Shown: positions 1-10,800, counted from the first letter of the stretch. The stretch: 64,000 nt of DNA from Euborellia annulipes (GCA_023213315.1 JAKCPI010028289.1:1-64000), one strand, 5' to 3'. The notes: generated by a model from the sequence alone, not told the origin. Made by a program: numbers and translations.

Positions 1-2462
1 TTTTACAACGCTTTTATTAACTTGCTTTCCTGTTTTTCCGACAAATTTGCAAATCGAAATTTCGACCACTTCTACTTAAGCTAGAGCTTTGAAATTTTAT
101 ACACGTATGTAACTCCCGTGACAATGCAATATTTGATGTGTCTCATCTTTGTAGGTGAATTAATTACAAAATGGCGGCCGATCAAAAAAAGTGGGGGTAA
201 AATATTATAATCAAAATTTCTCCTATTTATAATTAAGTTAGAGTTTTGAGCATTGGCAGAGGTGTTAAATAGATTTTCCTCTAAAAAATGTGCTATTCAA
301 AATTATTAAAAATTCAAAAAATTCAAAATGGCGGCCAATTAATCACATTTCCATTGTTCGGTCCGACAAAGTTAGCGATTGAAATTACGACTAGTTCTAC
401 TTAACCTAGAGCTTTGAAATTTTATACACATATGTAACTCCCGTGACAATGCAATATTTGATATGTCTCATCTTTGTAGGTGAATTAATTACAAAATGAC
501 GGCCGATTAAAAAAAGTGGGGGTAAAACTTTATAATCAAAATTTCTCCTATTTATAATTAATTTAGAGTTTTGAGCATTGACAGAGGTGTTAAATAGACT
601 TTACTCTACAAAATGTGCTATTCAAAATAATTAAAAATTAATTAAATTGAGATTAGCGGCCAATTAATCACATTTCCATTGTTCGGTCCGACAAAGTTAG
701 CAATTGAAATTACGACCAGTTCTACTTAACTTAGAGCTTTGAAATTTTATAAACGTATGTAACTCCCGTGACAATGCAATATTTGATCTGTCTCATCTTT
801 GTAGGTGAATTAATTACAAAATGGCGGCCGATCAAAAAAAGTGGGGGTAAAACTTTATAATCAAAATTTCTCCTATTTATAATTAATTTAGAGTTTTGAG
901 CATTGACAGAGGTGTTAAATAGACTTTACTCTACAAAATGTGCTATTCAAAATAATTAAAAATTAATTAAATTGAGATTAGCGGCCAATTAATCAATTTC
1001 CATTGTTTGGGCCGACAAAGTTGCGGATTGAAATTACGACCAGTTCTACTTAACCTAGAGCTTTGAAATTTTATTCACGTATGTAACTCCCGTGACAATG
1101 CAATATTTGATATGTCTCATCTTTGTAGGTGAATTAATTACAAAATGGCGGCCGATCAAAAAAAGTGGGGGGGGAAGTTTTATAATCAAAATTTCTCCTA
1201 TTTATAATTAATTTAGAGTTTCGAGCATTGACAGAGGTGTTAAATAGACTTTACTCTACAAAATGTGCTATTCAAAATAATTAAAAATTAATTAAATTGA
1301 GATTAGCGGCCAATTAATCAATTTCCATTGTTTGGGCCGACAAAGTTGCGGATTGAAATTACGACCAGTTCTACTTAACCTAGAGCTTTGAAATTTTATA
1401 CCCATATGTAACTCCCGTGACAATGCAATATTTGATATGTCTCATCTTTGTAAGTGAATTAATTACAAAATGGCGGCCGATCAAAAAAAGTGGGGGGGAA
1501 GTTTTATAATCAAAATTTCTCCTATTTATAATTAATTTAGAGTTTCGAGCATTAGCAGAGGTGTTAAATAGCCTTTACTCTACAAAATGTGCTATTCAAA
1601 ATAATTAAAAATTAATTAAATTGAGATTAGCGGCCAATTAATCACATTTCCATTGTTCGGTCCGACAAAGTTAGCGATTGAAATTACGACCAGTTTTACT
1701 TAACCTAGAGCTTTGAAATTTTATACTCATATGTAACTCCCGTGACAATGCAATATTTGATATGTCTAATCTTTGTAGGTGAATTAATTACAAAATGGCG
1801 GCCGATCAAAAAAAGTGGGGGGGGAAGTTTTATAATCAAAATTTCTCCTATTTATAATTAATTTAGAATTTTGAGCATTAGCAGAGGTGTTCAATAGACT
1901 TTACTCTACAAAGTGTGCTATTCAAAATAATTAAAAATTAATTAAATTCAAATTAGCGGCCAATTAATCAATTTCCATTGTTTGGTCCGACAAAGTTGCG
2001 GATTGAAATTACGACCAGTTCTAGTTAATCTAGAGCTTTGAAATTTTATGCACATATGTAACTCCCGTGACAATGCAATATTTGATGTGTCTCATCTTTG
2101 TAAGTCAATTAATTTCCAAATGGCGGCCGATCAAAAAAAGTGGGGGTAAAATTTTATAATCAAAATTTCTCGTATTTATAATTAAGTTAGAGTTTCGAGC
2201 ATTGTCAGAAGTGTTAAATAGACTTTACACTACAAAATGTGCTATTCAAAATAATTAAAAATTAATTAAATTCAAATTAGCGGCCAATTAATCAATTTCC
2301 ATTGTTTGGTCCAACAAAGTTAGCGATCGAAATTACGACCAGTTCTAGTTAATCTAGAGCTTTGAAATTTTATACACATATGTAACTCCCGTGACAATGC
2401 AATATTTGATGTGTCTCATCTTTGTAGGTCAATTAATTTCGGCCTATCAAAAAAAAAGAGGG
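1..2462. repeat. Satellite array, about 325-bp monomer, 7.5 copies
   Basis: The landmark ACAATGCAATATTTGA recurs at about 121, 446, 771, 1095, 1420, 1745, 2070 and 2394, a spacing of 324-325 bases. Each monomer also holds AACTCCCGTG, ATGGCGGCCGAT and a run of GTGGGGG. Monomers differ by scattered substitutions and short G-run length changes. The last one decays after about 2440 into AT-rich DNA. The array begins before the left edge, so its true length is unknown. No coding frame persists across monomers. Confidence 0.95.
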
Positions 2463-2578
2463 GGTGAAATTTATAATCAAAAATTTCTCTTCTTTTAAAA
2501 TACAAATTGTCTTATTGTATCGTGCATATGTATATAACTCATACGTATTAATATTTTATTAAAAAAACTAAAAAGAGT

Positions 2579-3065
2579 TAAATAAAATAATATAAAAAAA
2601 AAATTTAAAAACAACGCTTTTATAAATGTACTAAAAAGAGAAAAATAATTATGTATAATTTCTTTAAAATTATATTAAAAATTAATATATGTTACTAAAA
2701 CTAAAAGCGTTGGGCGCGCAAATTAACAATCTCTTGCAATTTGCATTGCAGAGGATCAACTAACCTTAATTCACCGATACTTGAATCAAAAAATAAAAAA
2801 AAACTAAAACATTTGAGTCACTTCAAACTGTTTTGCCTAACTACCCGCCAAGTCTATGGTATTAAAATGTATTCATAAAACATATAATAGGCCTATTTAT
2901 ACAATTAAATTTGCAAATCCCGCGCCCAACGCTTTTAGTTTTAGTAACATATATTAATTTTTAATATAATTTTAAAGAAATTATACATAATTATTTTTCT
3001 CTTTTTAGTACATTTATAAAAGCGTTGTTTTTAAATTTTTTTTTTATATTATTTTATTTTTTTAA
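2579..3065. mobile_element. Fold-back element with about 145-bp inverted arms
   Basis: The arm at about 2579-2722 is the near-perfect reverse complement of about 2917-3065. The arms share AACGCTTTTA and the inner edge GCGTTGGGCGCG. A spacer of about 195 bases separates them and has no coding content. The outer ends lie in TTAA-like sequence, so a TTAA-targeting element is possible, but no duplication can be proven in such AT-rich flanks. It lies directly after the satellite array. The bases AACGCTTTTA also occur at the very start of the window, so a related arm may lie on the other side of the array. Confidence 0.8.
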
Positions 3066-3066
3066 A

Positions 3067-3678
3067 TAATAAAATTATATCACATGTTTAAATGTTCTTG
3101 TCCCTTATATCAAGTTAAACATTTGAAGGTTCATCCTACAATCGCTAGTTCGAATTTAAGCCACCAGGTAGCGTATTGAAATGCTAAATTTCCCAATAGG
3201 GATATAATTTTTTTTTTTTTTTTTTTTTTAAGTAATCTGAAAATTAATTTTAAACTGGTAATCGTTGGCTCTAGTTGAAACATTTTGATTTAATCAGAGA
3301 ATTAAATTCAAGTAAGGTTTTATGTTTCAATTTATTAATATAAACACTTGATACTTGATAGATTTAATCTGAAAAAATAAATTGGCTCTCCAAACTAAAA
3401 AATCAAATACGAATATTAGGCCTAGCTGAAAAAAAATTCAGGTATGACTTCCCCTAGACTTTCTCTTATACTTTATAAATTCGTGATTATCTTAAATATT
3501 CTAGAATGGGGCAAATTTACATATGTTTATATTTACATTTTTTATTGCCGCTTATTGGATATTTTTTTTTTTTAATTTGTGGGAGTGATCATTTTTTTGC
3601 TCACTATCTGAAAACTATTCAGTTTCCGAAAAACGTGAAAGAATAAAAACCTTTTACAATTGTGTAATTTATCATAAT
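3067..3678. other. AT-rich DNA, nothing recognised
   Basis: AT-rich sequence with a T run at about 3209-3231 and another near 3564. No coding frame, repeat arm or RNA signal was seen. Confidence 0.6.
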
Positions 3679-3694
3679 ATTTAATAATAAATTA

Positions 3695-3941
3695 ATCGCT
3701 CAGGGACCCACATCTTGTGGATACGTGGATGGCGACCACGAGCTGTTCGAGCTGCGACAGGCAGTTCTTAAGTTCTTTGAATGTCTGTCTCTTCCTTCTT
3801 CTTTTCAACAGGAGTCAGACCGTGCGACGGGCCGGCCTGTCCTATTTCTTCCAGTCGCTAAAAAGCGTGATAGGGATGGAGGGTAAAAGTGAGGTCCACC
3901 GACCCCGCATCACGAGAATAAGGCGATGACAGAAGAAGAAG
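3695..3941 (+). mobile_element. SINE-like retroelement with target duplication (family R)
   Basis: A GC-richer 247-bp unit begins with GCTCAGGGACCCACA and contains GTGGATGGCGACCACGAGC. It ends in a GACCCCGC box and a (GAA)n tail. It is bracketed by a 16-base direct repeat, ATTTAATAATAAATTA at 3679-3694 and a 15/16 match at 3942-3957, as expected for LINE-mediated insertion. A 5' fragment of the family lies at 26307, and 3' end fragments lie at 17511 and, inverted, at 52057. The 70-codon open frame inside is not conserved in the other copies, so I do not call a protein. Confidence 0.7.
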
Positions 3942-4005
3942 ATTTAATAATAAATTTAAATAATTAATAATAAATTAGAAATTTGAAAATTTTTGAAAAA
4001 ACTTA

Positions 4006-4251
4006 TTAAGTACAACTTCGTTGGGCTTCCCAGAAAGGTTTCGGATTTCGATTGTGTTTGTGGCAAAGAGGGCTGATTGTTCAATCATAGTGATGCTTAA
4101 GCATGCTAGGTTATATGGTTGTTAATTTTTTATTTTGTTTGACTATTTTTACATTCTGATCGAAAATTGTGTTTAGTTTAGACATTGCGTCTAGCGATAA
4201 TTCATGAGATGCAACTGCCTCCTTCCGAGTTTCCACCCTTGTTGCTAGCAT
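4006..4251 (-). pseudogene. Unidentified coding remnant with two in-frame stops
   Basis: One minus-strand frame of 82 codons starts at an ATG at 4251. It reads a charged, coil-like stretch (MLATRVETRKEAV, then SLDAMSKLNTIFDQN). After two stops it continues in the same frame with CHKHNRNP and FWEAQRSC before a final stop. Composition is less AT-rich than the surroundings. The Cys/His spacing hints at a transposon-encoded zinc knuckle, but I do not recognise the family. Confidence 0.35.
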
Positions 4252-4437
4252 TTAGACAAAACCAGGGTTTCTTGGATTCTATGAGGCATTTGAGGTCATT
4301 GAGTTATGCCAGCACATTTTAGGTGAAAACAAAGTCGACATTTTTTCAATCCACAGAGGAAGAATTATTTCCACACTTGCTCATCTTGTTCCTCTTTTTT
4401 TAAATTTAATTTTTTTTTCTTTTTTATTTTTAAATAC

Positions 4438-4687
4438 AAGTACGGGTGCAGCAAATAAAGAGAGCCTTTGAATGCCAAATGCCGAAAAGGAGACGTTTCT
4501 TATAGACTCTCACGAAGCATTAAACACTTGCCTGTTTTTATAAAAAAATATACATTTGCACAACTTTGTGCCTAATTAGTTTATAAGCCTACAGGGACTG
4601 AGGATGGGCGAATAAAATTTTGTCCGAAACGTCTCCATTTCGGCATTTGGCATCCAAAGGCTCTCTTTATTTGCTCCACCCGTACTT
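4438..4687. repeat. Fold-back repeat A with hammerhead-like motif
   Basis: The 62-base arm at 4438-4499 is the inverse of 4626-4687; both carry GCCAAATGCCGA-type sequence and TACGGGTG at their outer ends. On the plus strand the right half carries CTGAGGA at 4598-4604, a GGGC/GTCC stem and GAAACGTC at 4626-4633, which resembles a hammerhead core. The left arm breaks off exactly at the GTTTC that mirrors GAAAC. A one-arm relative lies at 41157-41220, and a diverged one at the right end of the fold-back near 60595. Confidence 0.75.
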
Positions 4688-4756
4688 GCTCTCTTTTTAT
4701 TTTTTATTAAAGTGAAACTTTATTTTGATCGACACAAATTTTTTCGTTTCTCTATC

Positions 4757-4812
4757 ATTGACGTCACGTCAAAGGCCGTGACGCTACAAGTTATGACGTT
4801 ACAAGCCATGAC
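4757..4812. other. Cluster of TGACG motifs
   Basis: TGACGTCACGTCA is followed by GTGACGCTACAAG, ATGACGTTACAAG and ATGACGACA, giving several CRE/ATF-like half-sites in 56 bases and an imperfect repeat of TGACGNTACAAGNNA. No gene start is nearby, so a regulatory role is speculative. Confidence 0.3.
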
Positions 4813-6536
4813 GACAAAAATAGGAAAGTTGAAATTTAATATATATGACGAATTATAAAAAATAATTGTGAGGTTTAATTTTTCAATTTTTAAATTGATA
4901 AAATATAATTTTTAAAATAATTTAAAATGATTCAAATACTAAATAAATATTTTTCTCAGTTTTTAATTTAACATACTCCAAATGATTTCCCATTATCATT
5001 CCCATTTTCCAATTATTAAATTAAAATTAAAAACGCGATTTTAATACCCTTAATTGAATAATTTTCTGAAAATTTTCAGTTAAAAGCCTACGATCCGAAA
5101 AAAGTTTCACTTGCATCGTGGTTTCATAAAACCACACAATGTTTTTTTTTTATTTTTATTTTTTGAAATAAAAAAAAATATATATTTAAAAGTAAATATA
5201 TAAATTTCTTCGAATAGGTTTGGTTTAAAGATTGGTAGTTCCAAAGTTTGAACTAAAAGAGAGAAAAAGAAATAAATACTCTTATCTGGACCAAAATTCG
5301 CTCTTGCTTGTAGAGTGAGATGCACAGAATAAAAGAACTCCTCTTCTCGGTAAAGGTCGTCCAAATATTGCAAATATCACACACGAAAAAGTGAGACATT
5401 TGAGAAGCGGGGAATGATGGGACATTTTTTGTGGATTTTAGAAATTTATATTAGTAATTTTGTTATAGTTAGCTGCGTACCTTTTTTTTGCATGGAAAAC
5501 TTGAGTATTTCGCCCCTTTAGAATCCTAGAGAAAAAGGATTGTTTTTATCATCTAGTATTGAAATAATTTATTTTATATTTATCTCTGTTCATTACCATG
5601 GTAGGATTTTCCTCTGACCAAAGTAGGCAGATTTTTTTTAGGGAGCAAATTATAGAAAAAAATAATAATTATTATAAAAAGAATAGTATAATTTTCTTCT
5701 AGGAATAGTAATTTTCAGAATCAGGTTCGCGTTTTTATATATGATCAGTCACCCTATAGGCGCATTACCCGCCCCTTGGACGGCATTTTAATAAGTGCCT
5801 ACAGGCACCAAATTTTTAAATGCCCTGTTAATTACCATAGGTTGAATTTGCAGGAAATGCTTATTTAAATTTTATATAGTAAGTTAAAAAATTCTTATAA
5901 GTCACCTTGAAAGAAAAAGCCTGTGGGCATTTTGAGGCTCTATTTGAGGCTCTACATTGAATTAAAGAAAAATTAATCTATAAATCCTCTTTGATCTCAA
6001 ATAGAAGCTTATATAATATTTTACTATCTCTAGGATAAAATCCAGTATTTTGGAAAAACTTGCAAATAAAATTAATCAAGACTTACCTCTTAAGTTTGCA
6101 TTTTATCAGAGTGTTAATGCCGACGCGGGCCTCGGGATAGACCCTCAAAAATGAAAACATTTGTGTACTTATATATACAGTACATAGCCATGTACAAAAT
6201 ATATATAGGTCCAGGGACGTAGCAAAAAGATTTTTTTTTTTTGGGGGGGGGATGATTTAGGTTATTGCCACTTGCATCAGATGTAGCCATTTTGCTACCA
6301 ATCGGATAAGCTAAGTTTCAAGTAATTTCAGCTAGCTATATGGTGAAATTAGAGCCCAAGTCTCTGTTAGCTAGCTGAGACCCAATCACAGATCAAACAT
6401 ATCATTATCATTATCATTATAAAATATAACCAAAATGTAAAAAAATATCTCGGGACAAAATAGGCCTACTTAAAAATTTGTCTCAAGTATCACGAATTAT
6501 AGAACTTAAATAAGGGTTGTACAGATTCAAAGTGGG
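4813..6536. other. AT-rich DNA with no supported gene
   Basis: Mostly AT-rich sequence. A minus-strand frame at 5107-5373 opens with QYLDDLYREEEFFY, but it runs into low-complexity residues and I cannot match it to a family. A TTTTTTGGGGGGGGGG block near 6229-6251 follows CCAGGGACGTAGC, which resembles a hAT terminus without a convincing mate. Confidence 0.5.
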
Positions 6537-7022
6537 TTCTATTTATAGGAAATTTAATGTAGATTATAAAAAGTAAATCATATATAAGATATTGATTATC
6601 GTTTAAAATATATGGCCAAAAAAAAATTAATCAGAAAAGAAAAAATTTTGTATCATATGTCAACATTTGCACAGCTGCTAAACAATTGCTTAGAATACTA
6701 CAAAGGGACTAATTTTTTTCCAAATTTAATGTAGAATTTGATAAAAATATGAGATTGAAGATATCTTTTACTATTCAAAATTCTATTTATAGGAAATTTA
6801 ATGTAGATTATAAAAGTAAATCATATATAAGATATTGATTATCGTTTAAAATATATGGCCAAAAAAAAATTAATCAGAAAAGAAAAAATTTTGTATCATA
6901 TGTCAACATTTGCACAGCTGCTAAACAATTGCTTAGAATACTACAAAGGGACTAATTTTTTTCCAAATTTAATGTAGAATTTGATAAAAATATGAGATTG
7001 AAGATATCTTTTACTATTCAAA
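6537..7022. repeat. Recent tandem duplication, about 244-bp unit, two copies
   Basis: The block beginning TTCTATTTATAGGAAATTTA at 6537 is repeated at 6781 almost base for base. Both copies contain CATTTGCACAGCTGC and end in ACTATTCAAAA. The only obvious difference is one A in a short A run. The near identity points to a very recent duplication or an assembly artefact. Confidence 0.9.
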
Positions 7023-7553
7023 ATATGTAGCCAAAAATACACTAAAATTGACTAAAAATTAGTTTTTTGTAATTTAAAATAGGGGGGGGGGGTATTATAT
7101 TTTTGGAAGACAGCAAATGGTTCTGAATCAAATAAAAAAAAAAAACCGCAAATGTTATAGCTTGTCCAAATACTAAGATGTTTAAAAAGACAAAAAAAAA
7201 AATGTATTTTTTCATGTTATTTTTTTTCATACTTGAAAATTAAATAGAAGAGGTTGATAAAAAAAATGAAATTTACCTGACTAAAAGTATAAAGTGAGTT
7301 AGTAAATTTAAGTTAATAACATCAATAAGGATGTAAACTTTATATATGCAAAGAAAATTAAATAAATTGCAAAGAAATGAACTCCAAAAAAATAAACACA
7401 TTGCTTTTCTATATGTAAGTGGTGGGAAGAAGACTCCAGATGCGTCAAACCAATCAAAAACGGGTACGCAAAAAACTTCGGAAATGGGCGGATCAGTCAA
7501 CCTTGTCTATTCGAATAACCTTGGCGGGTGCGAAGAATAGTTGCGAAAATAAA

Positions 7554-7672
7554 TTCACAGAATGCGCTACTGGCGTTGGTCATTTCGTGAAATAGGCATA
7601 AAACTTACTAATTCATGAAATCGGCAAAGGGCTTGCCGATTTCATGAGATAGGCAATTTCGTTAATTTGGCG
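7554..7672. repeat. Cluster of short palindromes, GCCTATTTCGTGAAA type
   Basis: The stretch has TTTCGTGAAATAGGC, TTCATGAAATCGGC, GCCGATTTCATGA and ATAGGCAATTTCG within 120 bases in both orientations. The same words recur at about 10335-10435. The core TTTCRTGAAA is itself palindromic. I see no gene beside it. Confidence 0.5.
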
Positions 7673-7805
7673 TAACATCAGTGACGTCATTTCAGTATGT
7701 GCTTGGGACGGGCAAATAATTTTTTTACTACCTCAAAAGGCTCTAAATTCAGGTAGACGTGAGGGGGTTGTCCAATTTCTTTTCTCTTGATGGTACCTCT
7801 ATATT

Positions 7806-7936
7806 TTTATCTATACCATCTTCTAAACTTATTTATAAAGAGAGAGTGTGAGGTTTGTGTGTAGGGGCTAAGCTCAGAATTTACTATTTTTTTCCAACAC
7901 CTTGGGAGGTAGAGCCCTCAAATGACGTCCCTGCTT
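7806..7936 (+). repeat. Interspersed repeat fragment ending GACGTCCCTG
   Basis: The segment runs from TATACCATCTTCTAAAC through GAGAGTGTGAGGTTTG and CAGAATTTACTATTTT to AAATGACGTCCCTGC. The last part recurs at 16372-16455. Both parts recur at 24860-25050, where the first part is inverted. The CAGGGACGTCA end resembles a hAT-type terminus, but no matching partner with a target duplication was found. Confidence 0.5.
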
Positions 7937-8377
7937 AACATATATAGGTATATATAAATACAATACAATATCATAAATAGAGAAAATGAATTAAGAATTT
8001 TTTTTTAAATATTTACTGCCTAATTTATAAAACTTTAAGTCGATTTAATCAACATTTTAGGAAAATGTCTATTCATAAAAGTATTTTAAGCCTAAACTGT
8101 TGTTTAAAAAATCATTTTAACCAAAATTCCGAGAACCCTTGTTTAAGACGACTAAACTCTATTTATGTTTAACCTAAAAGTAAAAATCGTAGATAAAAGG
8201 AAATTTTACGTAGTATAGTCCTAATAAAATTTTATATCTAATCTTTTTAAATACTCTTTTATGAATTAGACAGTTAATAATTATTATTACTCCAGTTAAT
8301 ATTTAATACTAGATAAATAATCTAAAAGTAAAATCAAATTATAATAAAATAAATAAATATTTTAACTTTATTGCAAG

Positions 8378-8790
8378 CAGGGACGGATTAAAGGGAGGGG
8401 GGGCGTAGGGGGCGACCGCCCTAGAAAAAATTGAAAAAGTTTTAAAAACTAATCATCTAAAGAAATTATGATTTTTTGTCTAAAATATATTTTTACATTT
8501 ATTTTAAAATATTATTTAAAAGATTTTCATCCCCCAGAGAAGCCCTCCTGTAAATTGAATCTTCAGAGAAACCGCCCCCACCGAAAATAGCATCCCATCC
8601 CATGCGACAAAAATTTATTTAAATTGAATTGGCTACCAATCAATTTAAATAAATTAAATATTTACTAAATTTTTCAATAAATTTCAATAAATATGGACGG
8701 GGTCTAAATGACCAGAGATGCCGGAAAAGATCTTAAATAAAAAAAAAAAAAAAAAAACCCCACCGACAAAATTGCATTAATCCATCCCTG
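8378..8790. mobile_element. hAT-type MITE interrupted by a SINE
   Basis: Ends CAGGGACGGATTAAAGG and, inverted, CAGGGATGGATTAATGC form terminal inverted repeats. The flanks ATTGCAAG and ATTCCATG match at 6 of 8 positions, consistent with an aged 8-bp hAT duplication. A G-rich tract follows the left end. The SINE at 8589-8757 sits inside and accounts for about 40 percent of the length. Confidence 0.6.
8589..8757 (+). mobile_element. SINE, family S1, with poly-A and target duplication
   Basis: The body contains ATTGGCTACCAATCAAT, GGACGGGGTCTAAATGACC and AGATGCCGGAAAAGA, then an A run of about 18. It is flanked by CCCACCGAAAAT on the left and CCCACCGACAAAAT on the right, a target duplication of about 12-14 bases. 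Other S1 copies are at 22087, 31927 and 58548 (minus), with fragments near 15590, 31254 (minus), 43445 and 53488. The tRNA-like head is truncated here. Confidence 0.75.
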
Positions 8791-9018
8791 ATTCCATGAG
8801 AGCTTAAGGCTAGCGTTTAAGGTATGTTTTGCTAGAAGCCTTTTATAAAGGCTGCGGTGGACGGATTAGAATCTAATTCCGTGGGGGGCAGAGTTGGCAA
8901 GTTTTTTTTACCTCCGAGTAATTTACTTAGTTCTTTACACGTTGTAAAGAAATGTAAAAATATGATGTGGCTGGTCGCACAACACACCAGATATTTTTGA
9001 GTCGAGATATATTTAGTA

Positions 9019-9137
9019 GGGTCCGACCGAAACAAGATTTTCAGCCGAAACCGAAACCGAAACCGAATATTCGGCCTCAACCTTAGTTTCGGCCGAAACC
9101 GTAACCGAAACCGAATATTCGGTCGGTTCCTAATATT
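9019..9137. repeat. CCGAAA hexamer array folding on itself
   Basis: About a dozen CCGAAA or TTTCGG units occur in both orientations with ATTCGG links, so the region can form a long hairpin. Just upstream lies GGCTGGTCGCACAACACACC, the shared GTCGCACAGCACAC motif seen in several other elements of this window. Confidence 0.6.
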
Positions 9138-9264
9138 TAGTTGACCATAGAACCTAAGTTCCAAACTTGGCCACGGAATTCATAGATGGAGTTGAGCTAA
9201 GAATGCTTCCACATCAGTAAAGTGTATTTCAAACAATTTTCAAGAAAAAATTCGTTTATATACT

Positions 9265-9611
9265 TGCATCTAAAAATTAGTTGATTTATGTATGAATTTT
9301 AATCAAAATCGTTGTAGCGAATTTTGAGAAAATCGAAATAAACTGAAAAAGTACTTTTTGGTCAAATTTGTTCAAAAGCTATTTTCATCCCTTGGGGGGC
9401 TGCCTAACTCAAATATAAAATTTCAACCTCCTAGCTCTTCTCGCTCCTGAGCTATTTGTTTACAGACAGACAAATTTGCCGGACCCGCTTTTTTGGACTC
9501 AGGGGACCTCAAAACGTGTATATTCGTCAAAATCTCGACATCGAATTTTTGACATGATCGCAATATTTTCTCTCTATATATATTTCATACATAGGGTAAG
9601 AGAAAGTAAAA
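9265..9611 (-). mobile_element. Family X copy (AGTACTAGTACTTTACTG family)
   Basis: On the minus strand it starts TTTTTACTTTCTCTTACCC, then has TCGAGATTTTGACG, GGTCCCCTGAGTCC, GTTGAAATTTTATATTTGAG and TCTCAAAATTCGC, in the same order as the copies at 46238, 50785 and 54838. Family X is the most abundant repeat in the window. It encodes no visible protein. Copies vary in length, and some are fused head to head, so it may be a non-autonomous DNA element. Confidence 0.7.
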
Positions 9612-10034
9612 ATAAATAAATATATTTATTTCTACCTTTAGACAGGTTGCCTATGCTTCCGGAGCGGGCTAATAAAAACATTGAACAATGTGGCATAATA
9701 TAATGCTGAACATGCCCTATGTATATCTCAATTTTAAATATATATATATATTTATTAATTCAAATAAATGAAAAAAGGTTTTTATAGATAATAAATTTTT
9801 GGTTGTTGTTATTTATATGTATTCTTGGTTGGTTATCTTGAAATCTTGAGAGCTTGGGCCTCAAACAGAAAACAATAAAATTAAAATTATTAAAATTTTT
9901 GACTTTTATTATGGCTTGTTTTTTATGGTAGAGATTTTTTTGGCCGACTCAGCGCTTTGAAGAGTTTCGGCTATATTTTAAAACATCTTCAAGGGCTATA
10001 AAAGATTAATCGTACTTTCATACTTATACCGTAT

Positions 10035-10313
10035 CAAGGGCGGATCCAGAGGTGTTTCTCGGGGGCCCCCCCCCCCCGGGTAATCTGGTGTGACTCGTCG
10101 CACAGCACACTATTTTTTTTTTAATTTCGGCAATTTAAAAGCGCATTCTGTAATTGTTTGCCAGAATATAAATACATATCAAATTTTTAAGTATTAATTT
10201 TAAAAATTTTATATTAAAAATAAATTTTTTTGCGAAAAAAAGGTATTTTTTCGAATCTCGGGGGAGGTAATTACCTCCTTTACCCCCCCCCCCCCCCCTT
10301 GTATCCGCCCTTG
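10035..10313. mobile_element. hAT-type MITE, exact 8-bp target duplication
   Basis: The 279-bp element has termini CAAGGGCGGATCCAG and, inverted, CAAGGGCGGATAC. It is flanked by TACCGTAT at 10027-10034 and 10314-10321, a perfect 8-bp duplication as made by hAT transposases. Inside are C and G runs, AATCTGGTGTGAC and TCGCACAGCACAC near the left end, and GGAGGTAATTACCTCC near the right. Relatives are at 47997-48262, 29641-29860 (partial) and 41300-41455 (right half). Confidence 0.9.
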
Positions 10314-10627
10314 TACCGTATATACGTTAAGCCTAACTGACGAAATTACCTATTTCGTGAAATCGGCAAAATTTTACCCATTTCGTGAATTAGGCGATAT
10401 TTTTTTGTTAATTTTGCCTATTTCATGAAAAAAGTATATAGCTATTTGCTTTTTGGGGTTTTTTATTTCTTTATAATATTTATCTCCTAAAAAAACATTT
10501 TGTTCTTTTTGTTGTTCAATTAATAAAGAACTTTTGCTAAAATCATAATATTTATTAAACGACCGTTCTTAAAACAAATATTAAAACGATATAATATTTC
10601 AAACAACTTGCAGGTATCCCGGCCTAG

Positions 10628-10800
10628 TCCGTTTCAGTAAGGTTTTCTTTAGAAAACAAAATTTAAAACAACTTTAGGGAACTCTTTGATTAGGTTCGAT
10701 TAGCTTCTAGGACCGGAGCTAATCGAACCGAAGCAGGGAGTTCCCTAAAAATATTTTAATTTTTTTTCTAAGGAGAACTTTACTGCATTGGAATGTGATC
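10628..10800. repeat. Fold-back repeat with GGTTCGATTAGCT core
   Basis: TCAGTAAGGTTTTCTTTAG on the left mirrors CTAAGGAGAACTTTACTG on the right. Inner arms ACTTTAGGGAACTC and GAGTTCCCTAAA close on GGTTCGATTAGCT and AGCTAATCGAACC. The apex is CCTAGGACCGG-like. No coding content. Confidence 0.7.

Noticed and set aside
1..2462. CRISPR array
   Set aside because: Repeats are 325 bases without short spacers, in eukaryotic DNA.
5107..5373. 88-codon minus-strand frame starting MQYLDDLYREEEFF
   Set aside because: YLDD recalls reverse transcriptase, but no other RT blocks follow and the second half is low-complexity Phe/Lys from AT-rich DNA.
6212..7936. One large hAT element with CAGGGACGT ends
   Set aside because: Ends look alike, but the flanking 8 bases do not match, and the interior includes a separate tandem duplication and other repeats.
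8832..9164. 110-codon frame with repeated RFRLRFRP
   Set aside because: It is a translation of the CCGAAA hexamer array.
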